A stretch of DNA of 39,054 bases from Chitinivibrionales bacterium (lineage in GTDB: Bacteria > Fibrobacterota > Chitinivibrionia > Chitinivibrionales > WJMI01). A model generated the notes under the pieces. The model did no database searches and was not told the origin of the DNA. It saw nothing but the letters and a program-made list of their open reading frames with translations. The stretch lies in NCBI GenBank assembly GCA_014728015.1, contig WJMI01000112.1, forward strand, positions 1 through 39,054. The letters are read 5' to 3'. Below are positions 9,190 to 15,034 of the stretch, piece after piece. Every line of letters begins with the position of its first letter. Position 1 is the first letter of the stretch. Position numbers and translations under genes: made by a program.

Positions 9190-9192
9190 GAC

Positions 9193-9313
9193 GAGGGGAC
9201 CAAAGGAAACGGATTGAGTACGTGGGCGTCACGCCAGACGCTTAATGGACATTGGCGGGTTCGAAAGGACTGAATTCACCAGACGGCCACCGTGCACTGA
9301 GGTTCTACTCTAC
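9193..9313 (+). ncRNA. group II intron domain VI with expanded distal loop
   Basis: GAGGGGACC (9193-9201) pairs with GGTTCT-A-CTC (9301-9310), leaving A9307 as a single bulged adenosine in the place expected of the branch point, followed by TAC to the presumed 3' splice site. The loop between the arms is 99 nt (9202-9300) instead of a few bases. It holds its own hairpins: GGC/GCC around a palindrome at 9225-9235, and GGCGGGTTC (9254-9262) with GAATTCACC (9272-9280), eight of nine bases paired. Confidence 0.7.
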
Positions 9314-9323
9314 TAGGAGACTG

Positions 9324-9352
9324 TTGACTACGACCCAAATTTGGACTATATT
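9324..9352 (+). promoter_or_regulatory. sigma70-type promoter of the toxin-antitoxin pair
   Basis: TTGACT (9324-9329) and TATATT (9347-9352) are separated by exactly 17 bases. The -10 box lies 21 bases before the antitoxin start codon, and AGGAGG sits between them. It begins about 10 bases after the intron's presumed 3' end. Confidence 0.75.
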
Positions 9353-9360
9353 AAGTCTAA
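9341..9360. promoter_or_regulatory. probable autoregulatory operator over the -10 box
   Basis: TTGGACT and AGTCTAA form an inverted repeat with one G-T mismatch around the centre ATATTA. It overlaps the -10 element, where Phd/YefM-type antitoxins usually bind to repress their own operon. Confidence 0.5.
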
Positions 9361-9372
9361 AGGAGGGCACCG

Positions 9373-9651
9373 ATGAAGCTAAGCGAAGCAGTTAAACCTA
9401 TCAGCTACTTGAAGGCGCACGCGGCGGAGATCGTGCGGGATATTTCTGGGGGGCAGAAGACCTACGTGATAACGCAGAATGGCGAGGCGAAGGCCGTTTT
9501 CCAGGATGTCGCACAGTATGAGCGCACGCAAGAAACCCTGGCATTGCTGAAGATGATCGCTCAGAGCGCCAAGAGCCTCAACGAGGGCCGCGTCAAGGCA
9601 TTGGGCAGAGCATTCAGGGACATTAGGAAACGCATCAAGGAAGCCCGATGA
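9373..9651 (+). CDS. Phd/YefM-family antitoxin
   Basis: The protein is 92 residues. The N-terminal half (LSEAVKPISYLKAHAAEIVRDI, then YVITQNGEAKAVFQDVAQYE) is a clear Phd/YefM fold: an AbrB-like DNA-binding part that forms dimers and represses the operon. The C-terminal basic helix should wrap and inhibit the toxin. A strong ribosome-binding site (AAAGGAGG) lies 7 bases before the ATG. The gene overlaps the toxin gene by ATGA, ensuring coupled translation with the antitoxin first. Composition is lower in GC than the flanking chromosome, consistent with horizontal spread of such modules. Confidence 0.9.
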   Translation: MKLSEAVKPISYLKAHAAEIVRDISGGQKTYVITQNGEAKAVFQDVAQYERTQETLALLKMIAQSAKSLNEGRVKALGRAFRDIRKRIKEAR

Positions 9652-9971
9652 ACTTCCGCGTCCACGTTATCGCTGACGGCGAAGATGATATTCTTGATAT
9701 CTACAACTACATTCTCCTGAATGATTCGGTTGTTGCTGCCGAGTATGTCTTGCGGAAACTAGAGGAGACATGTGTAAAACTTGCCCAGAACCCGGAACGC
9801 GGGCATTTTCCTCCTGAGCTTGAACGAATAGGTGTCTCAGAGTATCGTGAGATACACTACAAGCCCTATCTGATTATCTACAAGATTTCAAACCGGGACG
9901 TATTCATATACTGTGTTTTGGATGGCAGGCGCGAGCTCCAGGAATTGCTGGAGCGTCGATTGCTAAGGTAA
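9648..9971 (+). CDS. ParE/RelE-superfamily toxin
   Basis: This 107-residue protein begins with the ATG overlapping the antitoxin stop. It shows the ParE/RelE layout: an N-terminal strand (FRVHVIADGEDDILDIYNYI), two helices (VVAAEYVLRKLEETCVKLAQNPERGHFPPEL), and C-terminal strands (YREIHYKPYLIIYKISNRDVFIYCVLDGRRELQELL). The RG-H pattern after NPE and the YRI-like strand are more typical of the ParE branch, whose members inhibit gyrase, than of RelE ribonucleases. The choice between gyrase poison and mRNase cannot be settled from sequence alone. It is intact and paired with its antitoxin, so it is likely functional. Confidence 0.88.
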   Translation: MNFRVHVIADGEDDILDIYNYILLNDSVVAAEYVLRKLEETCVKLAQNPERGHFPPELERIGVSEYREIHYKPYLIIYKISNRDVFIYCVLDGRRELQELLERRLLR

Positions 9972-10170
9972 TCCCCTCTCTGACTATATTGAGGAGACAG
10001 AATCGTGTTCCGTATTTAGACTCACTTAGCAGGGCGATGAAGGACGTTACATGTCTGCACAGAAGTCCGTATCCGGCACTGGTTCGACAGGGGCGCAGGG
10101 AGGCCGGTCATTGGGAATGAGTCTGTTTGGACCGATCAGTTTTTAATGCAGGGTACCTGTGGCGTGGTGT
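9972..10170. other. intergenic region with a repeat of the operator half
   Basis: This stretch of about 200 bases between the toxin and the convergent URO-D-family gene holds no convincing gene. GACTATATT at 9982-9990 repeats exactly the bases covering the -10 box and operator of the toxin-antitoxin promoter (9344-9352). Both copies are followed within a few bases by a purine-rich AGG run. No T-tract terminator was seen. The right edge of the lower-GC block appears to lie here. Confidence 0.35.
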
Positions 10171-11268
10171 TTAGTTCAAGCAGAACTTTCTCCCCTCGTC
10201 GAGCATGACCAGATAATTATCAAGCGGGATATAATTGGCCACCGAGTTTCCGGTCCCCAGGCAGTATCCGCCCTGCGGCATGCACCGCTCCAGCGTTCCC
10301 CGCACGCGCGAGCGGATGTCCTTTTCGCTCGCGGTACACAGAAAGTCGACATCGATGCCGCCCAGAACCGCTATGCGGTTGCCGTACTTGTCTTTCGCAT
10401 CGCGTACGTCCTCGATGGTGTCTTCGAACGAATGCTTCGCATCGATACCGACATCACCGATAAGATCATCCATGACAATCGACAGGTTCCCGCATGAATG
10501 CAGAAGATACGGCCGCCCGGCATCATGGGCAAGCTTCGCGCAATGCTTATGGACCGGGAACACGTATCGGCGGAGCGAGTCCGGGGGGAGGAGCGGTCCG
10601 GTGCGGAAACCCATGTCGTCGGAGCCCCAGATGATTTGTACGCGATCGAACTGGAGCATTGTGCGGGTAATGAAATCACATATCTCGCGCACTTTCTCGT
10701 ATACCGCCTGTACCAGGTCGGGCTGCAGGTACACGGCTGTACACAGGGTCTCGTAGCCCATCAGCCATGTCAGCCACTCCAGGGCGTGGGCGGTCATGCC
10801 GCCGATGACAATCATGTCGTCCGGAAGGTTTATTTCCAGCCATTCAAAGTGGCGCGTGGTGGCCTGGTCATACTCGGGCCACGGGTAGCGCTCGAAATCA
10901 TCCCATGACTTAATCGGGCCGGTGTCGCCGCTGACAAATTTCCGTCCCTGGGCGCGCGCAAGATCGGCCGTATCTTGGATTGTCGCAGCCTGGGTCTCGA
11001 ATGTAATCCCGATGTTTTCGGGGCAGGCCATCACATAGTCGTATCCGAGGAACCGCTGCTCGGCCAGGTTCACGCGGTAATCGTAATACGGATCGTTGGG
11101 ATTGAGGCCCCCGGCAAGCCCGAACCGTTCTGTGATTGCGGCCCTGACCTCGGTGTCGACAATCAGCTCTATGCAGTGCACGCGGCCGGGAGTACGTTCG
11201 CGCCGAATGCATTTGACAAAATCTTCACCCGACGGTTTAACCGGCTGTTTGAGAAGCGCGCTTTTCAT
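10171..11268 (-). CDS. uroporphyrinogen decarboxylase (URO-D) family protein, probably a methyltransferase-like enzyme
   Basis: This 365-residue protein matches the URO-D superfamily, which includes heme-pathway HemE and corrinoid-linked methyltransferases (MtaA/CmuA type). A HemE-type N-terminal substrate motif is not evident. The motif LLHSCGN near residue 258 fits the His/Cys zinc-binding signature of the methyltransferase branch, and a later GTGNSVANYIP segment is typical of a URO-D subgroup found near carbohydrate-use genes. A role in heme synthesis is therefore unlikely; a cobalamin- or methyl-transfer reaction on an unknown substrate is the better guess. The start has AAAGGAAA 6 bases upstream. 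It is divergently arranged from an AraC-type regulator across 97 bases, suggesting that the regulator controls it. Confidence 0.85.
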   Translation of the reverse strand: MKSALLKQPVKPSGEDFVKCIRRERTPGRVHCIELIVDTEVRAAITERFGLAGGLNPNDPYYDYRVNLAEQRFLGYDYVMACPENIGITFETQAATIQDTADLARAQGRKFVSGDTGPIKSWDDFERYPWPEYDQATTRHFEWLEINLPDDMIVIGGMTAHALEWLTWLMGYETLCTAVYLQPDLVQAVYEKVREICDFITRTMLQFDRVQIIWGSDDMGFRTGPLLPPDSLRRYVFPVHKHCAKLAHDAGRPYLLHSCGNLSIVMDDLIGDVGIDAKHSFEDTIEDVRDAKDKYGNRIAVLGGIDVDFLCTASEKDIRSRVRGTLERCMPQGGYCLGTGNSVANYIPLDNYLVMLDEGRKFCLN

Positions 11269-11365
11269 GGTTGTTTCCTTTACTATTGATGTTACCCTGG
11301 CGATTATGCATTTTTATATAAGATAGCACATTTAAGTGATATTATCTTTAGCCGTTGCGACTAAA
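11269..11365. promoter_or_regulatory. divergent control region of the URO-D-family and AraC-type genes
   Basis: This short AT-rich region contains TTTTTATATAAGATA (about 11310-11324), giving TATA-type -10 candidates in both directions, but no convincing -35 box at 17-base spacing. It is the natural place for binding sites of the adjacent AraC-type regulator. Confidence 0.4.
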
Positions 11366-12298
11366 ATGTACCCTAAACGATTATTCAAGAAGCCGTTCAG
11401 GCTTCTCCCGCACGGGCATCCGTCGTGGGTCGCCGCGGAGCTTGGGGGTATCAAGCCGTACGTGCGCCAGACCGGGGACCAGTGGCGTCCCCCGTGGCAC
11501 ATATCCTCGCGATGCCTTCTGGACTTTCTCCTTGTGTACATTGCGCAGGGAACGGGAGTATGTACGGTCGGCGATGAAACGTTTGATGTGGGTAACGGCG
11601 ACCTTGTGTGGATACCGCCCGGCACGCCGCACGAAATGCGGGGCCGTTCACGGACCATGCACTGCGTGTTTGCTCATTTCGACGTGGCCTACGATCCGGC
11701 GCGCAGTCACTGGGATGCCCATGTTCCCGGTGGCGTGCACGACCTGTCGGCATATGCCAAGCTCATGCATCCGCCTGTGGATCACCTTGCCGTGGGCGGG
11801 TGGCGGGGTAGAATGCAGCTCGCGAACCACGGCGCGATAGGCGAGCTGCTGGCCCGGATCTGTCTGGAGCACCACCGTGACAAGAGCACCTCGGCGCTTT
11901 CGCTTTCCGGCATGATGATGCAGGTGTTTGCCGAGATACACAAGGGTCGTTCCGCCGGCGCGCACGTATCGGAGAGCATTCGATGGCAGGAGATGCAGGA
12001 GAGCCTTCGCGCGATACAGGATCAGGCCGGCGAGCCGCTGGATATCCGCGCCCGGGCGGCGCGGCTTCGCCTGAGCGAATCGCATTTCCGGAAGCTTTTC
12101 AGGGAAACGCACGGCATGAGCGCGCGACAGGTGCATCGCGAGGCGCGTGTCAGGCGCGCGCGGGAGTATCTCATGTACACGCAGCTGACAGTATCAGAGA
12201 TTGCCGGCAAGCTCGGGTTCAGCTCGGTGCACAGCCTGTCGCGTGCGTTCAAGGCGCTGACCGGCATTTCGCCGCGGCAATACCGGGGCGGAGGGTAG
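11366..12298 (+). CDS. AraC-family transcriptional regulator with cupin sensor domain
   Basis: The protein is 310 residues from the ATG at 11366; a GTG at 11336 would add ten residues, and neither has a clear ribosome-binding site. The N-terminal half has cupin features (FLLVYIAQGTGVCTVGDETFDVGNGDLVWIPPGTPHEM), the sugar- or ligand-sensing pocket of AraC regulators. The last 100 residues carry two helix-turn-helix units: IRARAARLRLSESHFRKLF and VSEIAGKLGFSSVHSLSRAF, followed by the hallmark GISPRQYR. It probably activates or represses the divergent URO-D-family gene in response to a small molecule, perhaps a sugar. Confidence 0.9.
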   Translation: MYPKRLFKKPFRLLPHGHPSWVAAELGGIKPYVRQTGDQWRPPWHISSRCLLDFLLVYIAQGTGVCTVGDETFDVGNGDLVWIPPGTPHEMRGRSRTMHCVFAHFDVAYDPARSHWDAHVPGGVHDLSAYAKLMHPPVDHLAVGGWRGRMQLANHGAIGELLARICLEHHRDKSTSALSLSGMMMQVFAEIHKGRSAGAHVSESIRWQEMQESLRAIQDQAGEPLDIRARAARLRLSESHFRKLFRETHGMSARQVHREARVRRAREYLMYTQLTVSEIAGKLGFSSVHSLSRAFKALTGISPRQYRGGG

Positions 12299-12349
12299 GC
12301 GGGCGCCGGAGTGTCGGGGGATTGGTGTTTGAGCTACGCTTTTGTTTCC

Positions 12350-12375
12350 AGTTGCATGCCGGACGCTATGCAACT
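12350..12375. repeat. perfect 8-bp inverted repeat (operator or weak terminator)
   Basis: AGTTGCAT (12350-12357) and ATGCAACT (12368-12375) are exact inverted repeats with a 10-base spacer, a spacing suitable for a dimeric regulator. It lies 50 bases after the AraC-type gene and 58 bases before the next gene, with a TATATT at 12387-12392 just downstream. No T-run follows, so an operator is more likely than a terminator. Confidence 0.4.
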
Positions 12376-12432
12376 CTTCGCTTATGTATATTCTTGCGCG
12401 TTTGAGCAAACACATTCGTGCCGGTCTATCGT

Positions 12433-13125
12433 ATGAAAATCGCATTCACGGGTTTGTCGCTTCCAGAGGGCAAGCGCAAGTTCGATGACGATCTGTTTGC
12501 GGGCTTTGTCGAGAAATTCCGCCCGGCGAAAGTGTCACCGTACTATTTCGAGTTCGTGGCGGGCGGGTATTTTGGTGCTGACGTCATCGCCGCAACGGAA
12601 TCGTCAATTCTCGATGTGCTTATCCTCGATATGGAAAAGCTTGAGAACAGGCTCTCCCGCGTGGGGGACAGCGCCGAGCGGGCCGCGCTGGAGAAATGCC
12701 TGGCATGGGTGGAAGACCACAGGCCGGTATGCGATATGGTCCTGGACGAACGCGAGACCGCGGTCGTTCGGGGTCTCGGTCTAGTGAGCTTCACGCCGAC
12801 CCTCGTATATACCACACCGGATCCGGATGCCAACACGGTGTGCCGCGACGGCATGGGCAAGGCCGGCATGATGTTTTTCTATACGGTCGGACCGCAGGAA
12901 GTGCACGCCTGGCTCGTACGGAAAAACGCTGATGCGGTCACCTGCGCCGGCAAGATCCACACGCACCTGGCGCAGGGATTTATCAGGGCGGAAATTATCA
13001 GCTGCGCCGACATGATGCAGTGCCACAGCATGCAGGATGCGCGCAAGAAGGGCATGACAAGGCTTGTCGAGCGGGATTTCCCGATTCCGGAAGAGACTAT
13101 TCTCGATATCCGATTTAACGTCTGA
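12433..13125 (+). CDS. YchF/Obg-like protein with degenerate G domain
   Basis: This 230-residue protein ends with a domain clearly like the C-terminal TGS/DUF933 region of YchF (VGPQEVHAWLVRKNAD, then GKIHTHLAQGFIRAEII, finishing ILDIRFNV). YchF is an ATPase of about 360 residues that binds the ribosome and stress factors. Here the N-terminus MKIAFTGLSLPEGKRKF aligns with the YchF P-loop start, but the GxxxxGK[ST] motif is broken (five residues between G and GK, and R after K), and most of the G domain is missing. The segment LDVLILDMEKLENRLSRV matches the helical-arm entry. It likely binds RNA or a partner without hydrolysing nucleotides. A GTG at 12418 is an alternative start. Its neighbours give no functional clue. 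Confidence 0.7.
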   Translation: MKIAFTGLSLPEGKRKFDDDLFAGFVEKFRPAKVSPYYFEFVAGGYFGADVIAATESSILDVLILDMEKLENRLSRVGDSAERAALEKCLAWVEDHRPVCDMVLDERETAVVRGLGLVSFTPTLVYTTPDPDANTVCRDGMGKAGMMFFYTVGPQEVHAWLVRKNADAVTCAGKIHTHLAQGFIRAEIISCADMMQCHSMQDARKKGMTRLVERDFPIPEETILDIRFNV

Positions 13126-13221
13126 TTGCCAAAGCCTGGAACAGAACAGCGCGGGATTCCGAAAACCCTCCCTTGTGCCGCACCTTCTATATAATTTGTG
13201 AATAGACAAAGGGGGTTTGGG

Positions 13222-14517
13222 ATGTCGCTGAAAAGCCATACCTGTGCTCTTTCCTTTCTGAGCGTCGTGACCGCATCATACGGTCTCGCCATCACCGGTA
13301 CCGTGACGGATGCCGAGACCGCCGACCCGCTCGCCGGCGCGGCTATCGTAGTGAAGGGCACTACTAATGCGACCACGACCAACGACCTGGGCGAATACAC
13401 ACTCTCTGAAGAGCCGTCCGCGCTGCGACACCGCATGCCGCCTTCAGATGCTCTGAAAAGGGGTTCTGTTGATGTTTATGCGGTCGGCGGGCGACGTGTG
13501 CACGAGAATGTCCGTGTAGACAATCTGCCGCGTGTGCTGTCGCTGTCGCCGGGCGGAATCTATCTGGTCGGCTGTCACGGGAGTGCGCGGTACTGCCGGA
13601 TTATAGCGGGAAAACGCCTGGTGAGCACCCCCGACGAACCTGCTTCTCGCGGATTGGCTCTCCTCGCGAAAAGCGCCGGACCGAGTGTCACACTGGTATT
13701 CAGCAAGAGCGGGTATGTGACGCGGGAAATCGATGCTGCGTTCGGGCAGACGGTCGATATTGAGCTTTCTTCCGATCCGCAGGCCGGCGACAAGCCCGGC
13801 ACGCACAACACGGGTCCATCAGGAACACTTTCGCCATATGCCGGCCCGGGCACAATCACCACGGATGGCGCCGAGTACGGGGGCTTCACCCATGAAGGGA
13901 CTGTTACTATTGATGCCGACAATGTTGCGCTTCGCAATTTCATGATCGACGGAGGGCACTACTGTATACGAATTGTTGATGGCCATTCCGGGATTGTCAT
14001 TGAGGACGGCGAGCTGTATAACATGGCAAGCTGCGGCATTCTCGGGATGGGTTTCACCGCTCGAAGGCTCTATATCCATGACAGCGAGGGTGACGGGCTC
14101 AAGGCGCAGGGAACGGGCGGGCCGGTACTTGTTGAATACTGCTTCATCGAAAAGCTCGGCACGGGCGCCGATGCGCACGCCGACGGGAACCAGACACGGG
14201 GCGGATCGGACATTACGTTCCGGTTCAACAACATCTACATGCCCAATCCCGGCACGCCCAGCTATCCGGGAGCCCCGTACAAATCAAATGCCACCTTTAT
14301 GCTCCAGCTCAGCATCAGCAATTTCGTAATCGAAAACAACTGGTTGACCGGAGGGAACTACTGCATCTACAGTTCCGGCGGCGTCTCGGTGAGAAACAAC
14401 ATGTTTGGGCGGCACAACGGGGGATGGCCCGACAAGGTTGATCTGCGGATTCGCAACGGTACGTTCGATGAATGGTCGGGCAATGTCTGGGAGGACACCG
14501 GGGAGCCGTGCCCATGA
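13222..14517 (+). CDS. secreted protein: carboxypeptidase-regulatory-like domain, sorting-like insert, beta-helix
   Basis: The 431-residue protein starts at the ATG at 13222, preceded by AAAGGGGG; a TATAAT lies at 13190-13195. A signal peptide (to about residue 23) is followed by a CarboxypepD_reg-like segment (GTVTDAETADPLAGAAIVVKGT ... LGEYTL). A stretch at about residues 75-130 (SVDVYAVGGRRV ... LSPGGIYLVG) looks like a type IX sorting-type domain placed internally. The regulatory-like fold resumes with VTLVFSKSGYVTREI. From about residue 195 to the end is a right-handed beta-helix (ALRNFMIDGG ... VIEDGELYNMASCGI). Such proteins bind or cleave polysaccharides, but no catalytic signature is certain. 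The stop overlaps a following ATG (ATGA), implying an operon with the gene at 14514. Confidence 0.8.
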   Translation: MSLKSHTCALSFLSVVTASYGLAITGTVTDAETADPLAGAAIVVKGTTNATTTNDLGEYTLSEEPSALRHRMPPSDALKRGSVDVYAVGGRRVHENVRVDNLPRVLSLSPGGIYLVGCHGSARYCRIIAGKRLVSTPDEPASRGLALLAKSAGPSVTLVFSKSGYVTREIDAAFGQTVDIELSSDPQAGDKPGTHNTGPSGTLSPYAGPGTITTDGAEYGGFTHEGTVTIDADNVALRNFMIDGGHYCIRIVDGHSGIVIEDGELYNMASCGILGMGFTARRLYIHDSEGDGLKAQGTGGPVLVEYCFIEKLGTGADAHADGNQTRGGSDITFRFNNIYMPNPGTPSYPGAPYKSNATFMLQLSISNFVIENNWLTGGNYCIYSSGGVSVRNNMFGRHNGGWPDKVDLRIRNGTFDEWSGNVWEDTGEPCP

Positions 14518-14663
14518 CAAGGACAGCAGGAATCGGGTGCGTATTGCTTGCCGGCATCCTCCTGCCGATTCTGGCGGGAGACGATGCGACCTACGGCGAC
14601 GTTGTAGTAGCCGAGAGAGTCCTGCAGACCGACCTTCCTGCCGCATTCATGCGCACGATATAG
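14514..14663 (+). pseudogene. truncated gene keeping only its signal peptide
   Basis: The ATG overlaps the previous stop as ATGA, as in the operon at the start of the window. The first 25 residues (MTRTAGIGCVLLAGILLPILAG) are a good signal peptide. From about 14591 the frame reads the antisense of the 3' end of the minus-strand beta-helix gene and ends at 14661-14663 after 49 residues. The simplest reading is the 5' end of a secreted-protein gene whose remainder was replaced. A small exported peptide is the alternative. Confidence 0.5.
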
Positions 14664-15034
14664 ACCCCGTCCGCCAGATCGCCCGTGGCAACGGCAACGC
14701 GGCCGGAAGCATTCCGAGTCCTCACGCGCGCAAGCTGTCTTCCCTGCATGTCCGAGACGGTGACAACGGCTTCGCCGGGGGACACGCCGCCGAGCAAGAG
14801 CGTGATTTCTCCGCGTGCCGGGCTGTAGCGCGCACGTTCCAGCGTGAATGCCGCGCCTTTTTCGCGATGCTTCTGTCGCGAAGCGGTCCAGTCTTCCCTG
14901 GGCCCCGCGCCGCCGGCTTCAGGTACGGCTGCAAGAAGGTCCGCGCATTCGCTGAAAGAGCGTTCGGTGGCAAGATCGCTGTCAACCGTCCCGTTGGCCT
15001 CCTGCCCTCCCTGGTCCTGGAAATCGATAAAATC
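14591..15034 (-). pseudogene. detached C-terminal part of the beta-helix protein, with sorting-like domain
   Basis: Beyond the TGA at 15035-15037 the same reading frame stays open for 147 codons to a TAG at 14591-14593. It encodes a sensible continuation (DFIDFQDQGGQEANGT ... ) and then a sorting-type domain (VTVSDMQGRQLARV ... LADGVYIVRMNAAG). The next internal ATG, at 14797, lacks a ribosome-binding site. The block therefore looks like the lost C-terminus of the upstream protein rather than a separate gene. The TGA could have arisen by one base change from TGG, CGA or GGA. Confidence 0.75.

Larger units (their letters stand above)
7185..9313 (+). mobile_element. group II intron (retroelement) with intron-encoded protein
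   Basis: A reverse transcriptase/maturase gene (7809-9101) is flanked upstream by about 600 bases of strongly foldable sequence and downstream by a recognisable domain V (9157-9189) and domain VI (9193-9313). The 3' end is placed at 9313, six bases after the putative branch-point A at 9307, and the intron would end in AC. The 5' end is uncertain. A GTGTG at 7315 fits the GUGYG consensus, but hairpins already begin near 7190 (GAACT/AGTTC; CTCATC/GATGAG), and a three-part hairpin lies at 7236-7276 (GGGGC/GCCCC, GTTC/GAAC, GTGCA/TGCGC), so the boundary may lie anywhere in 7150-7320. The intron sits immediately upstream of the promoter of a toxin-antitoxin pair. Confidence 0.85.
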
